The notes under the pieces: model-generated
What the model saw: the letters and a program-made list of their open reading frames with translations, nothing else
Told to the model about the DNA's origin: nothing
Database searches by the model: none
Translations under genes and position numbers: made by a program
Assembly (NCBI GenBank): GCA_965215055.1
Contig: OZ244046.1
Coordinates: 1,364,001 to 1,428,000, forward strand
Direction of reading: 5' to 3'
Length of the DNA: 64,000 nucleotides
Origin: G965215055 sp965215055
GTDB lineage: Bacteria; Pseudomonadota; Gammaproteobacteria; UBA4575
Shown: piece after piece, positions 18,422 to 27,989 of the stretch
Position numbering within the stretch: position 1 is the first letter of the stretch
How the letters are laid out: each line of letters opens with the position of its first letter

Positions 18422-19933
18422 TTAACTCAGCAGCCGGTCATAGTGTCGGTAACTGATTGCTTCACTGACGTGATTGGCTTCAATCATCTCCGAGTTTTCC
18501 AGGTCAGCAATTGTACGCGCCAGCTTAAGGGTGCGGTGATAACCTCGCGCAGACAGGCCAAGCTGTTCAAATGCCTGGTCCATGAGTTTTTCGCATTGCT
18601 GGTTGAGCAGGCATAACCGTTCAATCTCTTTGTTTGTCATGTGCGCGTTAAGTTTTTGTTGACGATTCAGTTGGTGCTGCCGGGTTGACGTAATCCGTCG
18701 TCGTACCTCCTCGCTCGACTCCGCATGGTGACTTTTTTGCCTTCGCAGTTGTTCTTTCGGCACGCGCGGCACGTCAATGTGGATGTCAATCCGGTCCAAC
18801 AGAGGTGCAGAGATACGTGTGCGATAACGCCGAATTTGCTCCGGAGTACAGGCGCAATTGCCGTTCACGTCGATATCGCAACCTCTTGGACAGGGATTCA
18901 TTGCAGCGACCAGTTGAAAACGCGCGGGAAATTGCACTTGTCTGGCCGCACGTGAAATGGCTATGTGACCAGTTTCCAGGGGTTCACGCAGGACCTCCAG
19001 CACCCGGCGGTCAAATTCCGTTAATTCGTCCAGGAACAATACCCCGTTATGTGCCAGGGAGATCTCTCCCGGCATGGGGTATGAACCACCGCCCACCAAT
19101 GCCACGCCTGAAGCCGTATGGTGTGGTGTCCGAAAAGGGCGTACTCTCCATCGTTCGTGATCAAACCCACCGTGACTGATTGAGTATATGGTGGCGGATT
19201 CAACTGCCTCTTGCTCGCTGAGATTGGGCAATATCCCTGGCAGTCTTCTGGCCAACATGGTTTTGCCACTGCCGGGAGAACCTACCATCAACATATTGTG
19301 ACCGCCGGCAGCAGCAACCTCCAGGGCGCGCTTGGCGCGATGCTGGCCGCGCACATCAGCGAGATCAAGCGGTTCGGCCAAATGATTGACTGTAATCGCC
19401 TCGGTACAGGGAGGTATACACTCCTGGTCAGACAGGTGCCCACAAATTTCCAGCAAGCTGTTGCATGCCAGCACCGCAGTTTTTCTGGCCAACAGTGCTT
19501 CACCACCATTGTCGATGGGTACCACGATGGTGCGGGAGTTTTTCCCGGTTGCCAACGCAGCGGGCAGCACGCCGTGCACGTTGCGTAACTGTCCACTCAG
19601 ACTTAATTCGCCCATAAATTCAAATTCGTGCAAATGTCCTTGCGGCAACTGGTTGGAAGCTGCCAGAATTCCCAACGCGATGGGAAGGTCGAATCTACCG
19701 CCTTCTTTAGGCAGGTCAGCCGGTGCAAGGTTTACAGTGATGCGGCGTGTAGGAAATTGGTAGCCGGAATTAAGCAATGCCGCGCGCACGCGCTCTTTAC
19801 TCTCTTTTACGGCAGTTTCCGGTAGTCCGACGATGAACAGTCCGGGCAAGCCGTTTGAAAGATGCACCTCCACTGTAACCAAGGGCGCTTCCATGCCCGT
19901 TTGCGCGCGGGAAAAAACAGTAGCAAGGTTCAT
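18422..19933 (-). CDS. comM: YifB/ComM family Mg-chelatase-like AAA+ ATPase
   Basis: This 503-residue protein begins with a Lon-protease-like ChlI domain (MNLATVFSRAQTGMEAPLVT) followed by an AAA+ ATPase core (Walker A GSPGSGKTMLARRLPG, Walker B GVLFLDELTEF) and a Mg-chelatase C-terminal helical domain. ComM is a branch-migration helicase helping integrate transformed DNA in Vibrio; many bacteria carry it without known competence. Its start overlaps the end of ubiK by 4 bases, so the two are translationally linked. Confidence 0.93.
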   Translation of the reverse strand: MNLATVFSRAQTGMEAPLVTVEVHLSNGLPGLFIVGLPETAVKESKERVRAALLNSGYQFPTRRITVNLAPADLPKEGGRFDLPIALGILAASNQLPQGHLHEFEFMGELSLSGQLRNVHGVLPAALATGKNSRTIVVPIDNGGEALLARKTAVLACNSLLEICGHLSDQECIPPCTEAITVNHLAEPLDLADVRGQHRAKRALEVAAAGGHNMLMVGSPGSGKTMLARRLPGILPNLSEQEAVESATIYSISHGGFDHERWRVRPFRTPHHTASGVALVGGGSYPMPGEISLAHNGVLFLDELTEFDRRVLEVLREPLETGHIAISRAARQVQFPARFQLVAAMNPCPRGCDIDVNGNCACTPEQIRRYRTRISAPLLDRIDIHIDVPRVPKEQLRRQKSHHAESSEEVRRRITSTRQHQLNRQQKLNAHMTNKEIERLCLLNQQCEKLMDQAFEQLGLSARGYHRTLKLARTIADLENSEMIEANHVSEAISYRHYDRLLS

Positions 19934-20211
19934 TCAGAGTTACTGTCTGGCGTGTTGTTATTTTGTAGTATTTTTTGTTCGAGTTCCTGTATGCGCCGTT
20001 CCAGCTCCTTTACACGGAGTTGGCTTTTCGACAGCATCTGCGCTTGTACGTCAAATTCTTCACGAGTGACCAGGTCGAGACGCTGTAACACTCCTTCTAC
20101 TGCTACGCGCGCATTTTTTTCAAAGTTGTGCTTGGCGCTTTTGAGGTCGTCAGGTATGGCTGCACTTATTTTGCGTGCGATTTCATCAAGTGGCCGGGTA
20201 TTTAATTTCAT
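19930..20211 (-). CDS. ubiK: Ubiquinone biosynthesis accessory factor UbiK (YqiC/BMFP)
   Basis: This 93-residue protein starts MKLNTRPLDEIARKISAAIP; a second half (SQLRVKELERRIQELEQKI) forms the coiled coil seen in the BMFP family. UbiK binds UbiJ to support aerobic ubiquinone synthesis; ubiJ is at 3593. The ATG at 20211 is preferred over one at 20226 because family members begin near MINPKALDEIA-type sequences. It precedes comM. Confidence 0.88.
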   Translation of the reverse strand: MKLNTRPLDEIARKISAAIPDDLKSAKHNFEKNARVAVEGVLQRLDLVTREEFDVQAQMLSKSQLRVKELERRIQELEQKILQNNNTPDSNSE

Positions 20212-20387
20212 CCTGTAACGCTCCATTAAAACGAATAAGTGACTGGCTTGGCTGAATCTCTTTAATTTTTACGCCTTGCTTTAGATAAGTGCAAGCGTGA
20301 ACCAAACAAGCGCGTTTATTTTAGTACAGCTTTGGTTTTTATCCTTGAGATGACTATAACTTATTGTTTTATATCAGATTATAAGAA

Positions 20388-20404
20388 TTGGCACGTTTCA
20401 TGCT
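20388..20404 (+). promoter_or_regulatory. Sigma-54 (RpoN)-type promoter
   Basis: TTGGCACGTTTCATGCT matches the -24/-12 consensus, with GG and GC separated by exactly 10 bases. It lies 54 bases upstream of the TorF-like gene that leads into glnK and amtB. Sigma-54 with NtrC control is the usual arrangement for glnK-amtB; I do not see a convincing NtrC dyad upstream. Confidence 0.72.
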
Positions 20405-20457
20405 CTATTTTATAGCCAAACGTAACGCAAGGCTTTTCAGGGGAGGCAATTTCATAA

Positions 20458-21138
20458 ATGAAAAAGAAACTACGACACTTGATATTGGCATTGGTTATCG
20501 GCAGCAGCACTGTGGTGATGCTATCACAGCAGGCCGCGGCTGCGGAGGTTACTCTTTCAGGCAATGCAGGAATATTATCCGACTACATCTTTCGTGGAAT
20601 TCCACAGGACGATGGAGTAGGTAACGGCGGAATCGACCTTGAAGTCATGGGCTTCTACGCGGGGACCTGGATCGCCGACGTGGGAGAAGGAGTCGAATAT
20701 GATCTTTACGCCGGCTACGTCCACGAATGGGACAATTTTTACCTGGGTGCCGGCTATACCAGCTATCAGTATTCGGATGAGTTTGATGACGAATACAACG
20801 AAGTCAATTTTTACGCGGGTGGATCATCAGACAGTTTCAGTCTGGACCTTGAGTATACCGTCGGCGAATACAATGGCACGTTTTCGGAAGGCGACGAATA
20901 CACGTTCCTGGCCGTGACGGTCGGCTACGGTGGAGCGTATCTGACCTACGGTGACTTTGGTGACGATGCGGATGATGATCTCGGCAATTACTTTGAAGCA
21001 GGTTACGGCATGGAATTGGCAGGCTTTGATTTAGTGGGCGCGGTTGTACATACGCAAGACGCTGAAATTATCGGTACCGATGACGATGATGAAACCAAGG
21101 CCTATGTATCCGTCTCGTGGAGTTTTGACCTTATCTGA
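20458..21138 (+). CDS. TorF family putative outer-membrane protein
   Basis: This 226-residue protein has a signal peptide (cleavage after QQAAAA) and a mature part starting EVTLSGNAGILSDYIFRGIPQ, the signature of the TorF/Gcw_chp family. Alternating hydrophobic strands and many acidic residues (DDDADDDLG) suggest an outer-membrane beta-barrel, ending in SVSWSFDLI. It lies 45 bases upstream of glnK and downstream of a sigma-54 promoter, so it is probably produced under nitrogen limitation, perhaps to admit a nitrogen source. Confidence 0.85.
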   Translation: MKKKLRHLILALVIGSSTVVMLSQQAAAAEVTLSGNAGILSDYIFRGIPQDDGVGNGGIDLEVMGFYAGTWIADVGEGVEYDLYAGYVHEWDNFYLGAGYTSYQYSDEFDDEYNEVNFYAGGSSDSFSLDLEYTVGEYNGTFSEGDEYTFLAVTVGYGGAYLTYGDFGDDADDDLGNYFEAGYGMELAGFDLVGAVVHTQDAEIIGTDDDDETKAYVSVSWSFDLI

Positions 21139-21183
21139 TCAAGAGAGGTTACCAGGCAGGCAAATAATTGTGGGAGAAAAACG

Positions 21184-21522
21184 ATGAAGTTGATAACAGC
21201 GATTATTAAACCATTCAAGCTGGATGACGTGAGAGAAGCGTTATCCGAGATTGGAGTGACGGGCGTGACCGCAACTGAAGTCAAGGGCTTCGGCAGACAG
21301 AAGGGGCATACCGAGTTATACCGCGGTGCGGAGTACGTCATCGATTTTTTACCGAAAGTAAAACTGGAAGTTGCCATTGACAGCAGCCTTGTAGATTCCG
21401 TGATTGAAGCCATCAGCAAAGCGGCAAACACGGGGAAAATTGGCGATGGCAAGATTTTTGTTACATCAGTTGAACAGGCGGTACGCATACGAACCGGTGA
21501 GACTGGCGCAGATGCATTGTAA
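21184..21522 (+). CDS. glnK: Nitrogen regulatory protein P-II (GlnK/GlnB)
   Basis: This 112-residue trimeric signal protein senses 2-oxoglutarate and ATP/ADP. The uridylylation site Tyr51 is in the T-loop segment TELYRGAEYV, and the C-terminal signatures TGKIGDGKIFVTSVEQAVRIRTGE are intact. Because it is directly followed by amtB (33-base gap), GlnK rather than GlnB is the better name: it would bind and block the AmtB channel when ammonium is plentiful. Confidence 0.95.
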   Translation: MKLITAIIKPFKLDDVREALSEIGVTGVTATEVKGFGRQKGHTELYRGAEYVIDFLPKVKLEVAIDSSLVDSVIEAISKAANTGKIGDGKIFVTSVEQAVRIRTGETGADAL

Positions 21523-21554
21523 TAAAAACCGTATTCTTTAGGAGGGTAATTCAA

Positions 21555-22823
21555 GTGGAAGCACAAATTTTGGAATTGAGCGGTAAGGGAGTTGAACTCG
21601 CTTACGCGCTCGATACATTTTACTTCTTGGTGATGGGGGCATTCGTTATGTGGATGGCTGCCGGATTCTCCATGCTGGAAGCCGGCCTGGTGCGTTCCAA
21701 GAGCACCGTGGAGATTTTAACCAAGAATATCGCCTTGTACGCTATCGCCAGTATTATGTACATGGTCGTGGGCTACAACATCATGTATCCGAGTGAAGGC
21801 GTTAACGCCTTTTGGCCGGGTGTAAGTTTCTTTCTGGGCGGTGATAATGCTGCCGGAGACGTCATCGCCAGTGGTGGCGAAACCTATTATTCAAATCTTT
21901 CAGATTTCTTCTTTCAGGTCGTATTTGTAGCCACCGCAATGTCCATCGTCTCGGGTGCCGTAGCGGAACGCATGAAGCTGTGGTCGTTCCTGCTGTTTGC
22001 AGTTGTCATGACGGCTTTCATTTACCCCGTGCAGGGCTATTGGAAATGGGGTGGCGGTTTCCTTGATCAGCAAGGATTTATGGATTTTGCCGGCTCCGGT
22101 GTGGTGCATCTGACTGGTGCTTGCGCCGCACTGGCCGGCGTGATGCTGCTTGGTGCGCGCAAAGGCAAGTACACTTCGAGCGGCAAAGTTGTTGCCATTC
22201 CCGGTGCAAATTTACCTTTGGCTACGTTGGGCACTTTCATTTTATGGCTGGGGTGGTTTGGTTTTAACGGCGGCTCCGAGCTGAAGGTTTCCGACGTTGG
22301 TGAGGCCAACGCCGTCGCCATGGTGTTCGTGAATACCAATGCCGCTGCCGCCGGTGGCGTAGTCGCAGCATTGATCACCTCGCGTCTGGCATTTGGCAAA
22401 GCAGACCTGTCCATGGCCTTGAACGGTGCCATTGCAGGTCTGGTAGCAATTACGGCAGAACCACTTACTCCCGTGCCGCTGCTGGCGACCGTCATTGGCG
22501 CGATCGGTGGTGTGATTGTCGTATTCAGTATCGTCATGCTCGACAAGATGAAGATTGACGATCCCGTAGGTGCCATTTCCGCTCATGGTGTTGTCGGCAT
22601 CTGGGGGCTTCTCGCGGTTTGCCTGTCCAACCCGGATGCAAGCCTTGTCGCACAGTTGCTTGGGATTATTATGATCTTCGCGTGGGTATTCGTGGCAAGT
22701 CTGATCACATGGGGGATTATTAAAGCCATTATGGGCGTCCGCATCAGTGAAGAAGACGAGATGGAAGGTGCAGATATTGCCGAGTGCGGCATGGAAGCCT
22801 ACCCCGAGTTTGTAGTCAAATAG
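21555..22823 (+). CDS. amtB: Ammonium transporter AmtB
   Basis: This integral membrane ammonium channel (422 residues) starts at GTG with AGGAGG upstream. It has about eleven hydrophobic helices and the Amt/Mep/Rh hallmarks DFAGSGVVHLTGACAALAG and FILWLGWFGFNGGSEL, and ISAHGVVGIWGLLAV. The C-terminal cytosolic tail (EEDEMEGADIAECGMEAYP) is the region GlnK binds. It is co-transcribed with glnK and followed by a terminator. Confidence 0.96.
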   Translation: MEAQILELSGKGVELAYALDTFYFLVMGAFVMWMAAGFSMLEAGLVRSKSTVEILTKNIALYAIASIMYMVVGYNIMYPSEGVNAFWPGVSFFLGGDNAAGDVIASGGETYYSNLSDFFFQVVFVATAMSIVSGAVAERMKLWSFLLFAVVMTAFIYPVQGYWKWGGGFLDQQGFMDFAGSGVVHLTGACAALAGVMLLGARKGKYTSSGKVVAIPGANLPLATLGTFILWLGWFGFNGGSELKVSDVGEANAVAMVFVNTNAAAAGGVVAALITSRLAFGKADLSMALNGAIAGLVAITAEPLTPVPLLATVIGAIGGVIVVFSIVMLDKMKIDDPVGAISAHGVVGIWGLLAVCLSNPDASLVAQLLGIIMIFAWVFVASLITWGIIKAIMGVRISEEDEMEGADIAECGMEAYPEFVVK

Positions 22824-22877
22824 GAATCTCTTCTGCCCGGGAGCATGAAATGGGCCCGGAACCAGGGAAAGCACTTG

Positions 22878-22902
22878 AGCGCCTCTTTACGAGGCGCTTT
22901 TT
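22878..22902 (+). terminator. Rho-independent terminator after amtB
   Basis: An 8-bp GC-rich stem AGCGCCTC/GAGGCGCT with a 5-base loop is followed by a run of T. It ends the glnK-amtB transcript and lies just before the convergent speE. Confidence 0.85.
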
Positions 22903-22912
22903 GTGTAAATAG

Positions 22913-23767
22913 TCAGGGCCTGTCCAATAAAAACTGTGGCGTGGCAAGGCTTGCCCGATGTATGGCGTGATTGTAATAGCGGGTGGTGAATGTAAGCCGT
23001 TTTGCGGCGTATTCACGGGCAAACGGGATTTGCCTGTTTTTGCTGGCGATAGTTGCAGTCCACCAACCTGTCGGGTAGCTTGGTTGCGGAAAATAGCACA
23101 GTTCAGTTGCATCAAACCCGGCGTCACGCATGCGTGCGTGCATGGGTGTAATAATAGTGTCGAAATGTACCAACGGAGACTCGCTTTGTTGACTCAACAG
23201 GCCGTCGGACTTCAACGCGCGTGCGCAGTCCCTGTAAAAGGGGGTGGAGAACAAGCCTTCTGCCGGTCCTATCGGGTCAGTGCTGTCCACGATGATGACG
23301 TCAAGCGAATCGTCTTCGGCATTGCGCATCCACCGTACGGCATCTTCAAAAACCAGTTCAACACGTGGATCATTGTTGGCCTCGCACAAAGCAGGAAAGT
23401 ATTCCTCTGCCAGTCGAGTCACGCGCTCATCAATTTCGACCTGGGTGATTTTCTGCACGCACGTGTGTTTTGCAATTTCACACAATGTACCGCAATCACC
23501 CCCACCCACGATCACCACGTTGCCGGGGTTGAGATGGCTGAATAATGCGGGGTGCGCCAGCATTTCGTGATAGATGAAGTTGTCGCGTTCCGTCAGCATG
23601 ACAAAGCCATCGATCACCATCAAATTGCCAAAGCTTCTCGTCGAGTAGATCTCTATTTTCTGAAACGCTGTTTGTTCTTCGTGCAGTTTTTCGCGGATCT
23701 CCACTGACAACGAAGTTCCACACTCCGTACATTCCTCGGTAAACCAGGTTTTACTTTCATCAAGCAT
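22913..23767 (-). CDS. speE: Polyamine aminopropyltransferase (spermidine synthase)
   Basis: This 284-residue enzyme transfers an aminopropyl group from decarboxylated S-adenosylmethionine to putrescine. Motifs: YHEMLAHPALFSHLNPGNVVIVG leading to GGGDCGTLCEIAKH (substrate-binding loop), QVEIDERV, and DVIIVDSTDPIGPAEGLF with the catalytic aspartate. An N-terminal CTECGTSLS pair of cysteines is an extra feature. It is divergent from speA, an upstream polyamine gene that is broken here. Confidence 0.94.
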   Translation of the reverse strand: MLDESKTWFTEECTECGTSLSVEIREKLHEEQTAFQKIEIYSTRSFGNLMVIDGFVMLTERDNFIYHEMLAHPALFSHLNPGNVVIVGGGDCGTLCEIAKHTCVQKITQVEIDERVTRLAEEYFPALCEANNDPRVELVFEDAVRWMRNAEDDSLDVIIVDSTDPIGPAEGLFSTPFYRDCARALKSDGLLSQQSESPLVHFDTIITPMHARMRDAGFDATELCYFPQPSYPTGWWTATIASKNRQIPFAREYAAKRLTFTTRYYNHAIHRASLATPQFLLDRP

Positions 23768-25300
23768 TTATATTCCCGTTACATTACCATTCTGTTTTTC
23801 CAGTGAACGAGTGGCGTTCCGAATAAAATAACATGAACAAAAGCGTATTATGAGCACTCCCGAAACATGGAGTATCGAATCAGCCAAATCACATTATCGT
23901 ATCTCCGGTTGGGGCAAAGGGCTTTTTGACATCAATGCCGCCGGGCACGTCGTTACAAATACGGATTCAACCCAACTGGACCTGTATGAACTAAGCAGGC
24001 AACTAAGGCAGCAAGGCATCGGGCTGCCGGTGCTGGTACGCTTTCCACATATTTTGCAGCACCTGCTTGATGATTTGTACACTGCTTTCGAGCATGCAAG
24101 CCTGTCCTGCGAGTATGCAGGCCGCTATATCGCCGCTTATCCCATCAAGGTAAATCAGCAGGCTTCGGTAATTCGCCATTTTCACAATCAAACTCAATGG
24201 CCGGTTGCATTTGAAGTTGGCAGTAAAGCCGAACTGATTTGCTGCCTGGGCATACTGCGGAAACCGGACCAAGTCATAATTTGCAATGGTTATAAAGACG
24301 AGGTTTACATCCGCTTGGCTTTGATTGGAGGGCTGCTGGGGCATAAAGTAATCATTGTTTTGGAGAGCTTGGCCGAATTTCAGCGTGTCCTGAAATTATC
24401 CGCACAGTTCAACTTTCAACCTACCCTTGGTATGCGGGTGCGGTTGTCATCTATCGCAACAGGCAACTGGCAAAATACGGGTGGGGAGCGTTCAAAGTTT
24501 GGCCTGACCTCGAACAAGGTGTTGCAACTGGTCAAACAGTTGAAAGAAAACAAGGCAACCAGGTGGATGCGAATGTTGCATTTTCACATGGGCTCACAAA
24601 TACCCTCCATACAGCACCTCATGACCGGACTTCAAGAGGGAGTGCGCTATTTCGCGGAACTTCACGAGCTCGGTATAGAGCTTGATCAATTAAACGTCGG
24701 CGGAGGGCTGGCTGTTGACTATGAAGGCAGCAGCTCGAATTCTTACTTTTCGATGAATTATTCCGTCAGGGCCTATGCGGATGCCGTTATCCGTACGGTC
24801 AATTCAGTGTGCCGACAAAAGGGCATCCAGGCACCAACCGTTTTTAGTGAAAACGGACGTGCCATGACGGCTCACCATGCGTTGCTGATCACTAACGTCA
24901 TTGATGCCCAGTATCAACGGCAACCAACGCCCGAAGACGGTATACGTTCATTGAAGAACCAGCTTCACCTTTTTGGACAGAAGACAGGCCACAATCGAAA
25001 CTTGGCAGCACTTGTTGATTTAAGTCGGCGTATCACGTCCGCAAGTGAAGATGCACGGGCACACGTCGATAGTTCAGAAATTTACGCTGAATTGATGCAA
25101 ATTATGCAGGAAGTACAACGTGATTTTTCCACTGGCGACGTCGTATTGGAGGAAAAGGCACGCGCGGAAAAATTGGCACAAATAGTTTACGGCCAGCTCC
25201 TGGAAATCGCAAGTGATAGACGTGCGGAGTATTCAAAAGATCTTGAAGAAAAGCTCATTGACAAATACTTCTGCAATTTTTCCTTATTTCAATCAACCCC

Positions 25301-25308
25301 CGATATTT
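25301..25308. repeat. Target-site duplication, left copy
   Basis: CGATATTT directly precedes the left terminal inverted repeat and is repeated exactly at 28014-28021. It is original speA sequence. Confidence 0.95.
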
Positions 25309-25332
25309 GGGAACTATATACTTGACACACAA
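25309..25332 (+). repeat. Left terminal inverted repeat of the IS1595-family element
   Basis: This 24-base end begins GGGAACTATATACTTGACAC and is the exact reverse complement of 27990-28013. It contains TTGACA at 25322-25327. Downstream lie TATAAT (25343-25348, spacer 15) and TAATAT (25345-25350, spacer 17), so the end may supply the -35 box of the transposase promoter. Confidence 0.95.
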
Positions 25333-25382
25333 AATATGATAGTATAATATCACAACATTGGAACAGAGAACAAGGTATCTCC

Positions 25383-26330
25383 ATGACCCAAGTACAAAAA
25401 ATCAAGCAACCAAGCACGTTCGATTTCTTCGAGCGTTTTCCTGATGAAGACACTGCTCGCAACTACCTGATAAATGCAAGGTGGCCTAACGGCGTAGTTT
25501 GCCCGCATTGCGGATATGATCAGGTCTACCGCATCCGAGACGGCAAGTTATTCAGATGTAAGCACAAGGCTTGCTCCAAGCAGTTTACGGTGCGAATCGG
25601 AACAGTTATGGAAGATTCAGCCGTGCCATTACGAAAATGGCTATATGCCATGTTTCTTTTCGGTATACATAGCAAAGGTGTTGCCTCTACAAAGATGGCC
25701 GAGATGGTAGGCGTTACACAGAAAACAGCATGGTTTATGGAACACAGACTGCGCGAGTCTTTTGCAGACGATGGCATCGTATTAGATGGAATTGTAGAAG
25801 CTGATGAGGTATATATAGGAGGACTCGAAAAGAACAAGCACAAAAGTAAACGAGCTAATTCGGGCCGTGGTGGTTCAGGCAAGACAGCAGTTTTAGGTAT
25901 GATTGAACGTGGTGGTGATGCCGTAGCCTTTCCAGTTGCAGACACTAGAAAGGAAACTCTTTCAGGCAATGTTAATGCAAGAGTGGCTAAGGGTGCAGTA
26001 GTCCATACTGATGATTTCGGTGGTTACAATGATATTGAAGTCGAACACCACACCATAAAACACAGTACCGGAGAATATGTTAGGGGAGAGGTGCATACTA
26101 ATACGATTGAAGGTTTATGGGCATTGGTAAGACGATCACAGATGGGTATTTATCACTACTGGAGTAGCAAGCACCTGCATCGTTATATCAATGAAATTGC
26201 AAAGCGTTGCGGGATTAGTGAACTGCCAGCTTTTGATGACAGTAACGGGTCTGGAATCACAATGGTTCGCATCATCATGGCAGGTTTTACAGGACGTAGA
26301 TTAACCTACAAAAAACTGATCAATGGCTGA
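25383..26330 (+). CDS. IS1595-family (ISXO2-like) transposase
   Basis: This 315-residue transposase has an N-terminal zinc ribbon (VCPHCGYDQVYRI and FRCKHKACSKQF) and an ISXO2-like DDE domain: IVEADEVYIGGLE (first Asp), VVHTDDFGGYND (second Asp) and HTNTIEGLWALVRR (third acidic/Asn region). It ends near the expected length and overlaps the methyltransferase start by 8 bases, so the passenger genes are likely read from its transcript. Confidence 0.93.
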   Translation: MTQVQKIKQPSTFDFFERFPDEDTARNYLINARWPNGVVCPHCGYDQVYRIRDGKLFRCKHKACSKQFTVRIGTVMEDSAVPLRKWLYAMFLFGIHSKGVASTKMAEMVGVTQKTAWFMEHRLRESFADDGIVLDGIVEADEVYIGGLEKNKHKSKRANSGRGGSGKTAVLGMIERGGDAVAFPVADTRKETLSGNVNARVAKGAVVHTDDFGGYNDIEVEHHTIKHSTGEYVRGEVHTNTIEGLWALVRRSQMGIYHYWSSKHLHRYINEIAKRCGISELPAFDDSNGSGITMVRIIMAGFTGRRLTYKKLING

Positions 26331-27345
26331 CCTGCACATTCGGTCAGCTATACCGAAAACACTTAGGGACGCGGGGATTTCCACTTTTGCAGACTTGTTC
26401 TGCGGGATTGGGGGGTTCCACTATGCAGCCCATGATCTCGGCTTGAAGTGCGTATACGCTTGCGATATAGACGAGCCGTGTAGAATTCAGTACGAACATA
26501 ACTTCGGTATTACTCCAACCTCTGATATTAAGCGGGTCAAATCCAATAAGGTTCCAAACCACGACATACTTTTTGCAGGATTCCCCTGCCAACCCTTTTC
26601 TATTATTGGGGATATGAAGGGGGTAGAAGATAGTAGAGGTACACTATTCAATGATATTTTGCGAATCCTGAAAGCCAAGAAGCCAAAAGCATTGGTGTTG
26701 GAAAACGTGCGCCAGTTCGCAACAATAGCGAAGGGGCAAATAATGGATGCCGTGCTTACGGGCTTACATAAACTGGGCTACGCTTGCAAGTGGAAAATCT
26801 TGAATGCCCTAGACTTCAAACTTCCGCAAAAGCGAGAAAGGGTAATCATTGTAGGGCTGCTTGATCATGGAGCCATTGATCTATTTCAATGGCCTGAACC
26901 ACGTAAACATTATAAACAACTGTCTGAAATACTAGAGTCTAGTCCAGACCGAAAGTACTACGTCAGTGAGCAAATTAAACTCAAACGGCAACTAAGTCAC
27001 ACTCCAAGTGTGATGCCCTCGATATGGCACGAAAATAAGGCTGGTAATATAAGTTCACATCCGTTTTCTTGTGCATTACGGGCAAACGCCAGTCATAACT
27101 ATCTGCTTGTAGACGGTGAAAGGCGGCTTACTCCGCGTGAGCAGTTGAGGTTACAGGGCTTTCCTGAAAGTTTTGACATCATCGGAACAGATGGCCAACT
27201 TAGAAAACAGGCTGGCAATGCAATACCCGTTCCGATGGTGCGAGCAGTAATAAGAGAGGTAATGAGTGCGGCAAGTCAAAACGCGGGACGGAATCAGGAA
27301 GCACGAACCCTACCCGATAAACGAGTTTCCAGAATCAGTTATTGA
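26323..27345 (+). CDS. C5-cytosine DNA methyltransferase (mobile-element passenger)
   Basis: This 340-residue type II modification enzyme has the C5 motifs in order: I FADLFCGIGGFHYAAHDLG, IV FAGFPCQPFSIIG with the catalytic Cys of PCQ, VI VLENVRQ, VIII QKRERVIIVGL, IX REQLRLQGFPESF and X GNAIPVPMVRAVI. It overlaps the transposase by 8 bases and the following gene by 80. Its role would be to protect host DNA from the neighbouring nuclease. Target sequence unknown. Confidence 0.94.
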   Translation: MADLHIRSAIPKTLRDAGISTFADLFCGIGGFHYAAHDLGLKCVYACDIDEPCRIQYEHNFGITPTSDIKRVKSNKVPNHDILFAGFPCQPFSIIGDMKGVEDSRGTLFNDILRILKAKKPKALVLENVRQFATIAKGQIMDAVLTGLHKLGYACKWKILNALDFKLPQKRERVIIVGLLDHGAIDLFQWPEPRKHYKQLSEILESSPDRKYYVSEQIKLKRQLSHTPSVMPSIWHENKAGNISSHPFSCALRANASHNYLLVDGERRLTPREQLRLQGFPESFDIIGTDGQLRKQAGNAIPVPMVRAVIREVMSAASQNAGRNQEARTLPDKRVSRISY

Positions 27346-27988
27346 ATCTGTCTGCAAGCGTATTGTCCACTTGAAAGCAGTGGGTCATGCGGATATGACC
27401 GGCGATCAGTTCAGCAGGATATTCTCGGATTCAATATCAGGCCAATCACACGGCAAGCCAATAGGGATTGCAGATGTGTCTTGGAACGGCTGCTGTTGGT
27501 CAGTTAAGACTGTTCAGCATAAGAACCCACACACTGCGGGGAAAATTCGCCTAATCAGTGGCAGGAATAGCCCTGTATACTCATCTGGTATCAATGATCC
27601 GTTTTCTGATTTGCAGGCTACTGGCCAATCTGTACTCGATATATACAATGACAGAATCAACAAGGCAAAGTGGGATCACGACGACCCTCGCCTTGTAGTA
27701 TTGGTTCGCAATATGGCTATACAGGAGTTCACACTGTTTGAACGGCCTATCTATCCGTTAGTGGTAAATAGCTATCACTGGAAGGTGAATAAAAATAATA
27801 ATCTTGAAGGCTTTGAAGAAGATCAACATGTATTCACTTGGCAGCCTCACGGTTCACAGTTCACAATCCATGAACCAATTCCACCTAGTGCAACACGGTT
27901 TTTAATCAATCGGGAGCCAGGTTTACTGGAGATGAAACACGTCCTAAGACTGGTAAAATTCAAACCTAACTGGGTGGAGATTCTTTAG
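27266..27988 (+). CDS. Probable type II restriction endonuclease (mobile-element passenger)
   Basis: This 240-residue protein has a GTG start inside the methyltransferase gene, an 80-base overlap. I do not recognise a named enzyme. The segment PIGIADVSWNGCCWSVKTVQ could be a degenerate PD-(D/E)xK nuclease core with Asp70, Ser79 and Lys81. Pairing with a C5 methyltransferase on the same strand, size, and lack of other domains make it the likely cognate endonuclease. Its stop codon lies just before the right terminal repeat, so the gene fits exactly in the element. Confidence 0.72.
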   Translation: MRQVKTRDGIRKHEPYPINEFPESVIESVCKRIVHLKAVGHADMTGDQFSRIFSDSISGQSHGKPIGIADVSWNGCCWSVKTVQHKNPHTAGKIRLISGRNSPVYSSGINDPFSDLQATGQSVLDIYNDRINKAKWDHDDPRLVVLVRNMAIQEFTLFERPIYPLVVNSYHWKVNKNNNLEGFEEDQHVFTWQPHGSQFTIHEPIPPSATRFLINREPGLLEMKHVLRLVKFKPNWVEIL

Positions 27989-27989
27989 C

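Noticed and set aside
21102..21566. Long minus-strand frame across glnK
   Set aside because: It is the antisense of glnK, whose protein is fully conserved on the plus strand.
25383..27988. Solitary methyltransferase with an unrelated third gene
   Set aside because: The third gene overlaps the methyltransferase by 80 bases, shares the element and has a possible nuclease core, so pairing is the simpler reading, though not proven.
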